Positions 15,849 to 21,192 of a stretch of 24,049 nt of DNA are shown in pieces. Numbering within the stretch: position 1 is the first letter of the stretch; the number at the start of each line of letters is the position of its first letter. The notes under the pieces are model-generated. The model did not search any database. It was not told the origin of the DNA and was given only the letters and a program-made list of their open reading frames with translations. The stretch spans positions 1-24,049 of the forward strand of contig JAEDKN010000012.1 of the NCBI GenBank assembly GCA_016295795.1, in the 5' to 3' direction. Position numbers and translations under genes: made by a program. The DNA is from Bacilli bacterium (GTDB lineage Bacteria > Bacillota_I > Bacilli_A > RF39 > UBA660).

Positions 15849-16537
15849 TGATTAGTTTATTATTAATTTTAGGAGAGGTTTTTGAGTTAGGAAGTGTTCT
15901 GTTTTATGTTGGCGCGACTGATAAATTACCAGAACCACTTTCTAAAGAAATGGAAGAATATTACTTGATTAGATCAAACGATGGAGATTTAACCGCCAGA
16001 GATAAACTTATAGAACATAATCTTAGGCTTGTTGTGTTTCTAGCAAAAAAGTATGAGAATACCAAAGTCGATTTGGAAGACTTAGTAAGTATCGGAACGA
16101 TTGGACTTATTAAAGGAATAAAGACTTATAGTATGGATAAGAATATTAAACTTGCGACATATGCCTCACGTTGTATAGATAACGAAATATTAATGTACTT
16201 GAGAAAAAACAAAAAAATAAAAACAGAAGTTAGTTTTGATGAATCGCTTAGTTTTGATATGGATGGTAATGAACTTCATTTAGAAGATATATTAGGGACT
16301 GATCCTGATATAGTAACAAAAGGCCTAGAAGAAGATTTGAATAGGAGAATAGTATTAGATGAAATAAATAAATTAAATCCTAGGGATAGAGAAATTATAG
16401 TTTTAAGATATGGACTTATAAATGGAGAGGAGATGACCCAAAAAGATGTTGCGGAATTATTAGGTATAAGTCAATCCTATATATCTAGGATAGAAAAGAA
16501 GGTGATTAAAAGAATAAAAAATATAGTAAATAGTTAA
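15848..16537 (+). CDS. sigE: RNA polymerase sporulation sigma factor, pro-sigma-E
   Basis: 229 residues. Sigma-E directs early mother-cell transcription. Region 2 is at about 45-120 (ARDKLIEHNLRLVVFLAKKYENT, DLVSIGTIGLIKGI, ATYASRCIDNEILMYLR), very close to Bacillus sigma-E. Region 3 follows with VSFDESLSFDMDGNEL, and region 4 ends in a helix-turn-helix at about 198-217 (QKDVAELLGISQSYISRIEK). A hydrophobic leader of about 20 residues before FYVGATDKLP is the pro-sequence that SpoIIGA should remove; it is a little shorter than the roughly 27-29 residues in B. subtilis. SigK also has a pro-sequence, but adjacency to spoIIGA decides for sigE. GGAGG precedes the ATG. The usual downstream sigG is absent. 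Confidence 0.95.
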   Translation: MISLLLILGEVFELGSVLFYVGATDKLPEPLSKEMEEYYLIRSNDGDLTARDKLIEHNLRLVVFLAKKYENTKVDLEDLVSIGTIGLIKGIKTYSMDKNIKLATYASRCIDNEILMYLRKNKKIKTEVSFDESLSFDMDGNELHLEDILGTDPDIVTKGLEEDLNRRIVLDEINKLNPRDREIIVLRYGLINGEEMTQKDVAELLGISQSYISRIEKKVIKRIKNIVNS

Positions 16538-16601
16538 TTTCACATAAATAACACAAATCTTTAATATGTTTTATACATTTTTATTATACAATCTTAATTA
16601 T

Positions 16602-16665
16602 AAAGGAGGTGATATATAATAACGGTGTAAAACCACACACAAAAAATAATATACCTTTCTTATAA
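16602..16665 (+). other. isolated perfect Shine-Dalgarno sequence with an 18-codon frame
   Basis: AAAGGAGGTGAT (16602-16613) is a 12-base exact match to the complement of the 16S 3' end, better than any gene's ribosome site in this window. No ATG, GTG or TTG follows at a normal spacing. The only open frame begins at the GTG inside the motif and encodes 18 residues (VIYNNGVKPHTKNNIPFL) to a TAA at 16663-16665. It could be a small regulatory or leader RNA, a decayed gene, or a very small protein; I cannot decide. Confidence 0.4.
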
Positions 16666-16700
16666 AAATAAACTACAAAATGCTCACTTTTAAAATAAAT

Positions 16701-16737
16701 AAGTCGACTTCTATACAGTCGACTTTAATTTTTTTTA
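16701..16737 (+). terminator. Rho-independent terminator
   Basis: AAGTCGACT (16701-16709) pairs perfectly with AGTCGACTT (16717-16725) over a 7-base loop, then TTAATTTTTTTT. Each arm is itself palindromic (AGTCGACT). It would end the spoIIGA-sigE transcript or a short transcript carrying the isolated Shine-Dalgarno sequence. Confidence 0.85.
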
Positions 16738-16787
16738 AATTTTGGAATTTTTTTTGTATAAAAACTAAAACTAATAGTGGTGATTAT

Positions 16788-17576
16788 ATGAAAGTATTAA
16801 TAACGGGTGCTAGTGGTGGAATTGCATTTTTAACTGGAATTACACTTGCTAGTAGAGATCATGAAGTAATAATGACTACCCATAATGAAGAACAGTTAAA
16901 TAACTTAAACATGAAACTAAAATCTCTTAATCTTAATATAAAAACATTTAAATTAGATATAACAAATAAGGATGATGTTAGTAAATTTGAATTTCAAGAT
17001 ATAGACGTATTAATAAATCATGCAGGAATAGGAATAGGTGGGTCGATAATAGATTTAGAAATAGAAGATTTAAGGAGAAACTTTGAGGTTAACTTTTTTG
17101 CTTCTTATAATCTTGCTAAAACTTTCTGTATAGAAAAATTGAATGATAAAAGGGCTGCAAAACTTATAATAACTTCTTCTATAGCTGGAAGTATTCCATT
17201 TGAATTTCTTGGTAGCTACTGTTCTAGCAAATCTGCAATAACCATGATGGCTAGGTGTTTAAGAAAGGAACTTGATATTATAAATTCTAATATCTCTGTA
17301 TCCGTTATTGAACCAGGAGCATACGCTACAGGATTTAATGAAGTTATGATAGACACTATTGATTTGAATATAAAAGAAAATTCTCCTTTTTTTGATAGCA
17401 AAGAATATGTCTATAATGAAGTCAATAATAAATTTAAGTTGATAGAGAAGAAGAGTATAAACTCAATTGTATATCAAGTAGTAAAGGCAGTAGAAGATAA
17501 AAATAATAAATTTATTTATTCGGCACCTTTATCACAAAGAATAATAAAAAAGATATATCTTTTATTATTTGGATAA
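16788..17576 (+). CDS. short-chain dehydrogenase/reductase (SDR family)
   Basis: 262 residues. The start is the ATG at 16788 after GTGGTGA; the frame is open up to 16680, but that stretch contains the upstream terminator and is not coding. The nucleotide-binding motif is TGASGGIA (6-13), the second glycine motif NHAG (77-80), and the catalytic set Ser130/131, Tyr144 and Lys148 (YCSSK), all classical SDR. EPGAYATGF is the usual post-catalytic loop. The C-terminus (about 240-262) is basic and hydrophobic (RIIKKIYLLLFG) and could touch the membrane. Substrate is not predictable; classical SDRs of this layout act on alcohols, sugars, sterols or acyl chains. It is transcribed separately from sigE because of the intervening terminator. 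Confidence 0.9.
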   Translation: MKVLITGASGGIAFLTGITLASRDHEVIMTTHNEEQLNNLNMKLKSLNLNIKTFKLDITNKDDVSKFEFQDIDVLINHAGIGIGGSIIDLEIEDLRRNFEVNFFASYNLAKTFCIEKLNDKRAAKLIITSSIAGSIPFEFLGSYCSSKSAITMMARCLRKELDIINSNISVSVIEPGAYATGFNEVMIDTIDLNIKENSPFFDSKEYVYNEVNNKFKLIEKKSINSIVYQVVKAVEDKNNKFIYSAPLSQRIIKKIYLLLFG

Positions 17577-17585
17577 TTTTTTTTG
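17562..17585 (+). terminator. possible weak terminator
   Basis: ATTAT (17564-17568), loop TTGG, ATAAT (17573-17577), followed by a T-run with one G. The stem has only five A-T pairs and overlaps the stop codon. Confidence 0.35.
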
Positions 17586-17591
17586 TTTTTA

Positions 17592-17620
17592 TTGAAAAAT
17601 ATAAGTTATTGTAATAAGAT
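17592..17620 (+). promoter_or_regulatory. probable sigma-A promoter
   Basis: TTGAAA (17592-17597), 17 bases, TAAGAT (17615-17620). Spacing is ideal and it lies 26 bases before the next start codon. Confidence 0.45.
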
Positions 17621-17646
17621 ATTAATAATTTATTAGGAGCAGTAAA

Positions 17647-18411
17647 ATGAAAAAAGTAGGTTATGAAAAAATGAAAAGTCTTTTGAAGAAATCCAGCGCG
17701 ATTGCTACCATATATGGTGAACTTTTGAAGTTAGAATGTGAAGGTAAAAAAGGCACTGAGATTTTTTCTAGGAATATAGATTATCTAGATATTTGTATAA
17801 AATGTGAAGATGAGCAATATCAAAATTTAAGCAATTTGACTTTAATGGAAATAAATGAAAGAATTACAAAATTTATAGATGAGAGAACTATTCCAAATTT
17901 AGTTCAAGACACAGATATGCTTGCTTTGTATAGAACTAATGCTAAAGTTTTATACACTTTAAAAAGAAGACTTGTAAATGAATCACTTGATTGTTGTGCA
18001 GATTATGATTATTATACAAATTTTTTAATAAAATTAGATAAATATATTACAGATATCCAATATAATAAATTTCATAAAGATTTATTACTTGCTAAATATA
18101 ATTGTGTATTTATAAATCCTACAATTGAGAAAGAATATATTGATAACGAATTTGATAATCCTTATTTATCTTCTGTAAATTCTAAAATTTATTATATATA
18201 TAAATATTGTCCTACAGAAGCTATATCTCAAGTATGTTCTTATTATTCATATTATTTTTCAGAGCATTTTTTAAAAGAAAGAACTACTTATTCAATTGAA
18301 GAAAATGAGTATGCTAAAGAAATCAAGGCTATATTAGAATCTTGCTTTTTCATGTCTGAAATAGATTTAGAAAGCCAAAAAGATTTTATACATTTTGTAA
18401 AATGTAAATAA
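17647..18411 (+). CDS. hypothetical helical cytoplasmic protein
   Basis: 254 residues; the ATG is seven bases after AGGAG. I recognise no family. There is no signal peptide or membrane segment; the sequence is mostly helical, rich in Tyr, Lys, Asn and Glu, and has eleven cysteines scattered without a CxxC zinc pattern, which fits a reducing cytoplasm. Aromatic runs occur at KIYYIYKYCP and YYSYYF. The gene is flanked by the SDR gene and tRNA-Met, and has its own plausible promoter. It could be a lineage-specific protein. Codon use matches the neighbours. Confidence 0.75.
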   Translation: MKKVGYEKMKSLLKKSSAIATIYGELLKLECEGKKGTEIFSRNIDYLDICIKCEDEQYQNLSNLTLMEINERITKFIDERTIPNLVQDTDMLALYRTNAKVLYTLKRRLVNESLDCCADYDYYTNFLIKLDKYITDIQYNKFHKDLLLAKYNCVFINPTIEKEYIDNEFDNPYLSSVNSKIYYIYKYCPTEAISQVCSYYSYYFSEHFLKERTTYSIEENEYAKEIKAILESCFFMSEIDLESQKDFIHFVKCK

Positions 18412-18490
18412 GATGTGTTTAAAATGTTTCTTCTTGGGAAAAATTATAATATACACAAGCCAAGTAATTTATTTTTTTTTAAATTTGGTA

Positions 18491-18519
18491 TTGTCAAAAA
18501 TATTTAAGTGTGATATCAT
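18491..18519 (+). promoter_or_regulatory. promoter of tRNA-Met
   Basis: TTGTCA (18491-18496), 17 bases, TATCAT (18514-18519) with an extended -10 TG just upstream (TGATATCAT). The start would be about 10 bases before the tRNA. An inverted repeat, TGTGAT (18509-18514) and ATCACA (18523-18528), brackets the -10 box. Confidence 0.65.
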
Positions 18520-18536
18520 AAAATCACATTTTACAT

Positions 18537-18613
18537 GGCGAGATAGCTCAGCTGGCTAGAGCGTTCGGTTCATACCCGAAAGGTCGAGGGTTCGATCCCC
18601 CCTCTCGCTACCA
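18537..18613 (+). tRNA. tRNA-Met (elongator, anticodon CAT)
   Basis: 77 bases with encoded CCA. The anticodon CAT is at 18571-18573 in the stem TTCGG/CCGAA, and the T-loop is TTCGATC. The body closely matches my memory of the Bacillus elongator tRNA-Met (TAGCTCAGCTGGCTAGAGCG and CATACCCG). It is not the initiator: the first acceptor pair is G1-U72, not an unpaired C-A, and the anticodon stem lacks the three G-C pairs. The T-stem has an A50-C64 mismatch (GAGGG against CCCCC). A terminator follows. Confidence 0.95.
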
Positions 18614-18646
18614 TTGGTTATTTACTAGACATATTTGTCTAGTTTT
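18607..18646 (+). repeat. 40-bp exact direct repeat, copy 1 (tRNA 3' end plus terminator)
   Basis: From GCTACCA of the tRNA through the terminator to TAGTTTT, identical to 20126-20165. The homology continues to the left, less perfectly, into the tRNA body. Confidence 0.95.
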
Positions 18647-18650
18647 TTTG
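18624..18650 (+). terminator. Rho-independent terminator of tRNA-Met
   Basis: ACTAGACA (18624-18631), loop TATT, TGTCTAGT (18636-18643), then TTTTTT. Confidence 0.95.
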
Positions 18651-18769
18651 TTAAAAATCACAATCGTAATATTACAAGTTATTTATAAAAAAACATTATA
18701 AAGAAGATGTAATTTAGTACAACATCTTGTTTAATATTATGATATACTTATAATAGAAGGAGGAAAAAA

Positions 18770-19840
18770 ATGAAAAAGAAATGGATTATCGCATTAGTAT
18801 TAATCATATTATTACTTTTAATTTTCATATTATATCTTTTGTTTGGTAGAGAAAAGTCTTTTACAATAACTTTTGATACAAATGGTGGAACTGAAATATC
18901 TAGCATAGAAGTCAAAAATGATGAAATAGTTAAACTTCCTGAAGCACCAACAAAAGATAGTTACAAATTTGTTGGATGGACAAATAGTGATGGCAATGTT
19001 ATTACAAAAGGAACAAAGATAACTGAAGATATAACTTTAAAAGCAGAATGGATTAGTAATGATGCAGAAACTATCACGGCTAAATTTGATACTGATGGTG
19101 GCAATGAAATAGATAACATCCTAATAGAAAAAGGGAAGACTATTTTATTACCAGTTGAGCCAATAAAAGATGGATATATATTTGTTTGTTGGCTAGATGG
19201 TAATGGGAATTTTATTACAGAAAATATGATAGTTACTAATAATATTACTTTAAAAGCGATGTGGATCAAAAAAGATGCCAAGATAGTAACAGTAAAATTT
19301 GATACTGATGGTGGAAGTAATGTTGAAAGTATAATTGTGGAAAATGGAAAAGTAATATTATTACCTATTAATCCTATAAAAGATGGTTATGTATTTGCAG
19401 GATGGGTTGACGAAAACGGCAATGTAGTTACGAAAGACACTATAGTATACAAGAACATAACTATTAAAGCAACTTGGAAAGAACCATATACTTGTCCATC
19501 AAATTGTACACCAATTGGGGATGGAAGTAAATGTACTAAAGAAGTAACAACAGATATGATAACAACTTCATCTTGTCCAAGTGGTTATAAATTAATCGAG
19601 GGAAATTGCTTAGATGTTGCTAATCAATATCATGCAAATAGCATTGATGTATCGCCATGGTGGTCATGTAATAGTAGTAGTGAATATATGTATACAGAAA
19701 TTGATGAATCGGGAATGGGCGCAATGATGTGGTGTGCTAAAAAGACAAATAAAGTAACTAAAACAGTATGTCCAAGTGGATATATACAAAGTGGCAAAGT
19801 TTGTAAAAAAACAGAAACAATTAATTGCACGGCTAATTAA
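18770..19840 (+). CDS. membrane-anchored InlB/Flg_new-repeat protein with Cys-rich tail
   Basis: 356 residues; the ATG follows AAGGAGG. A short basic head and one hydrophobic segment (about 5-25) anchor it with the rest outside. Three repeats of about 63 residues (32-94, 103-165, 174-236) each have FDT[ND]GG near the start, LP..P.KD.Y.F..W in the middle, and IT[LI]KA.W at the end. This is the Listeria-Bacteroides (InlB B-repeat, Flg_new) beta-fold found in adhesins. The tail (241-356) has ten cysteines, twice in the frame CPSGY...G..C, suggesting several disulfides or a metal-free knot. There is no sorting signal. It is the only gene between tRNA-Met and the decayed tRNA copy. TATAAT at 18749-18754 lies too close to the ribosome site for me to assign a promoter confidently. 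Confidence 0.85.
   Translation: MKKKWIIALVLIILLLLIFILYLLFGREKSFTITFDTNGGTEISSIEVKNDEIVKLPEAPTKDSYKFVGWTNSDGNVITKGTKITEDITLKAEWISNDAETITAKFDTDGGNEIDNILIEKGKTILLPVEPIKDGYIFVCWLDGNGNFITENMIVTNNITLKAMWIKKDAKIVTVKFDTDGGSNVESIIVENGKVILLPINPIKDGYVFAGWVDENGNVVTKDTIVYKNITIKATWKEPYTCPSNCTPIGDGSKCTKEVTTDMITTSSCPSGYKLIEGNCLDVANQYHANSIDVSPWWSCNSSSEYMYTEIDESGMGAMMWCAKKTNKVTKTVCPSGYIQSGKVCKKTETINCTAN
18863..19477 (+). repeat. three in-frame Flg_new/InlB-type repeats, 213-bp period
   Basis: Units start at residues 32, 103 and 174, exactly 71 codons apart. The second and third are more alike (FDTDGG, PIKDGY) than either is to the first, which suggests a later duplication of that pair. Confidence 0.85.
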
Positions 19841-19864
19841 AAAATATAATAGGAAATAATTAAT

Positions 19865-19904
19865 CATAAGCATAAAGGAATATTTTTATATTTCTTTTCT
19901 TATG
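19865..19904 (+). terminator. hairpin terminator, two-tier
   Basis: An inner stem 19874-19883 with 19888-19897 (10 pairs, one G-U, TTTT loop) sits within an outer CATAAG/CTTATG (19865-19870, 19899-19904). The T-rich 3' arm would end the transcript of the repeat protein. Confidence 0.6.
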
Positions 19905-19933
19905 TTGACATGCCTTAAAATATAGACTAGAAT
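19905..19933 (+). promoter_or_regulatory. near-consensus sigma-A promoter with no ORF directly behind it
   Basis: Perfect TTGACA (19905-19910), 17 bases, TAGAAT (19928-19933). Expected start is near 19940. No reading frame with a ribosome site follows for 250 bases. The transcript would run through three small inverted repeats (ATAGC/GCTAT at 19946-19959, TTTGAT/ATCAAA at 19979-19996, AAGTATTTA/TAAATACTT at 20012-20054) and the tRNA remnant. It would end at the terminator at 20143, or read on into the deacylase gene. Confidence 0.65.
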
Positions 19934-20061
19934 TATATGTATGAAATAGCTTTGGCTATATAAAAATTGTAATTGTTCTTTGATAAAAAAATCAAAAAAA
20001 TTTCTATAAAAAAGTATTTATATTTACTTATATTTAAAATGACTGTAAATACTTATAAAAT

Positions 20062-20132
20062 AAGGAAAAATCATACTTAGAGTTTTTTCATACCTAAAAG
20101 GTCGATGGTTCGATCCCCCCCACTTGCTACCA
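20062..20132 (+). pseudogene. decayed copy of tRNA-Met
   Basis: The 3' half is clearly related to the intact tRNA: TTCATACC (anticodon CAT at 20089-20091), AAAGGTCGATGGTTCGATC, a C-run, and TTGCTACCA. The 5' half is badly eroded; only TAGAG (20078-20082) and a few nearby bases align. The acceptor, D and anticodon stems cannot form (TTTTTT faces CCTAAA), so it cannot work as a tRNA. Confidence 0.85.
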
Positions 20133-20165
20133 TTGGTTATTTACTAGACATATTTGTCTAGTTTT
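20126..20165 (+). repeat. 40-bp exact direct repeat, copy 2 (tRNA 3' end plus terminator)
   Basis: Identical to 18607-18646, starting in the acceptor end of the tRNA remnant and covering the whole terminator hairpin. Homology stops just after the T-run. Confidence 0.95.
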
Positions 20166-20170
20166 GTTTT
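20143..20170 (+). terminator. second copy of the tRNA terminator
   Basis: ACTAGACA/TGTCTAGT stem with TATT loop, then TTTGTTTTT. It is intact although the tRNA in front is dead, so it may still end the transcript from the 19905 promoter. Confidence 0.85.
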
Positions 20171-20209
20171 TATTTATATCAACTAAAGACAACTATTAAG
20201 GAGGTAATT

Positions 20210-20674
20210 ATGTCATTATTAAAAGCAAAAGAGCATTTGCAAAAGTATGGATTAGAAAATAGAATTATGGAATTTGACGTTTCATCAGCTACAGTTAGTG
20301 AAGCAGCAAGGGTAATAAATTGTAAAGAAGAAGAAATTGCAAAAACATTATCATTTATTGTTGATGATAAACCTATATTGATTGTAGTTTCAGGTGATTG
20401 TAAAATTGATAATAGTAAATTTAAAACAGAGTTTCAAACGAAAGCAAAAATGATACCATTTGATAATGTAGAAGAATTGATAGGACACGCAGTTGGTGGA
20501 GTTTGTCCATTTGGAATAAACGAAAATGTAGATGTTTATTTAGATAATTCTTTAAAACGATTTGAAATAGTTTATCCAGCTTGTGGAAGCTCTAATAGTG
20601 CAGTTAAATTGACTTTAGATGAATTAAAAAAAATATCTAATTATAAAAAATGGATAGATGTTTGTAAACAATGA
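20210..20674 (+). CDS. YbaK/EbsC-family aminoacyl-tRNA deacylase (Cys-tRNA(Pro) type)
   Basis: 154 residues, usual length; the ATG is five bases after AAGGAGG. The family hydrolyses mischarged tRNA, classically Cys-tRNA(Pro), in the cytoplasm. It is recognisable by EEEIAKTLSFIVDDKPILIVVSG, where Lys45 occupies the position of the essential YbaK lysine, GGVCPFGI, and YPACGSSNSAVKLT near the end. Proteins of this subgroup may act on other tRNAs, so the substrate is not certain. The gene ends in TGA and is followed by its own terminator. It sits 40 bases after the second tRNA-terminator copy, so it needs its own weak promoter or readthrough from 19905. Confidence 0.92.
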   Translation: MSLLKAKEHLQKYGLENRIMEFDVSSATVSEAARVINCKEEEIAKTLSFIVDDKPILIVVSGDCKIDNSKFKTEFQTKAKMIPFDNVEELIGHAVGGVCPFGINENVDVYLDNSLKRFEIVYPACGSSNSAVKLTLDELKKISNYKKWIDVCKQ

Positions 20675-20680
20675 AGTATG

Positions 20681-20703
20681 CTAGATAGAAGTATCTAGTT
20701 TTA
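20681..20703 (+). terminator. Rho-independent terminator
   Basis: CTAGATA (20681-20687), loop GAAG, TATCTAG (20692-20698), then TTTTAATTTT. Confidence 0.85.
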
Positions 20704-20804
20704 ATTTTAATGTGTATATTTTTGATAAAAAGTGTTAATTTATAATGCAAATTATTGCAAATCATTCATATAATTATTATGTATGTAATATAAATAATTG
20801 TGCT

Positions 20805-20852
20805 ATATAAAAAGAGAGGTACATTATACAACAAATTTCTCTCTTTTTATAT
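20805..20852 (+). promoter_or_regulatory. long leader hairpin, attenuator-like
   Basis: ATATAAAAAGAGAG (20805-20818) pairs perfectly with CTCTCTTTTTATAT (20839-20852) around a 20-base loop. It has the A-tract/G-rich/U-tract layout of a bidirectional terminator and lies 30 bases before the next ATG. A small second hairpin, GTATT/AATAC (20854-20870), touches the GAGGAGG ribosome site. Confidence 0.55.
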
Positions 20853-20882
20853 TGTATTCTAATTAAATACGAGGAGGAAAAA

Positions 20883-21155
20883 ATGAAATTTAGTTCAATT
20901 GTAAAAAACATTAATTTGGCAAAGGATAATTTATCTGATATTATAAAATCTAACGATGTAATTTTAGTAGAAGAAGATATTATTCTATTAAAGAATTACT
21001 ATAAAGATAATAAAAAAGAAACTGATAGATTAGTTTTAGAAGATGAATTTGTTGGTTCTTCTTATAAGAATTTAGACCTAATAAATAAAGTTGTAAATTC
21101 TAGTAAAACCCCCTTAATTAAGAAGCTTGTTTTTGTTGACAAGAAAGTACAGTGA
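20883..21155 (+). CDS. hypothetical 90-residue cytoplasmic protein
   Basis: 90 residues; the ATG follows GAGGAGG. There is no membrane segment, cysteine or recognisable family. Charged helices (1-25) are followed by strand-like stretches DVILVEEDIILLK and a central acidic/basic helix, ending in PLIKKLVFVDKKVQ. The stop is UGA. It is the first gene of a tight run with a zinc-ribbon membrane protein and a DUF2752 protein. The long hairpin in its leader hints that the run is controlled by attenuation. Confidence 0.65.
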   Translation: MKFSSIVKNINLAKDNLSDIIKSNDVILVEEDIILLKNYYKDNKKETDRLVLEDEFVGSSYKNLDLINKVVNSSKTPLIKKLVFVDKKVQ

Positions 21156-21166
21156 TGTTATCCTTA

Positions 21167-21184
21167 TCCTATAAGATGATAGGA
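21167..21184 (+). promoter_or_regulatory. hairpin covering the ribosome site of the DUF4234 gene
   Basis: TCCTAT (21167-21172) pairs with ATAGGA (21179-21184) over AAGATG; the last four bases are part of the AGGAGG that serves the ATG at 21193. Ribosomes finishing the upstream gene 12 bases earlier could open it, giving translational coupling. Confidence 0.5.
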
Positions 21185-21192
21185 GGTATATT

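Noticed and set aside
16680..16787. Upstream extension of the SDR gene to the ATG at 16680
   Set aside because: The extra 36 codons run through a terminator hairpin and T-run, have no ribosome site, and would sit before the invariant N-terminal nucleotide-binding strand of the SDR fold.
18509..18528. CRP-like site at the tRNA-Met promoter (TGTGA...TCACA)
   Set aside because: The half-sites are ten bases apart, not six, so it does not fit the CRP consensus; kept only as an inverted repeat.
18961..19281. 106-residue minus-strand frame opposite the repeat protein
   Set aside because: It follows the 213-bp repeat period of the real gene on the other strand and lacks a ribosome site or promoter.
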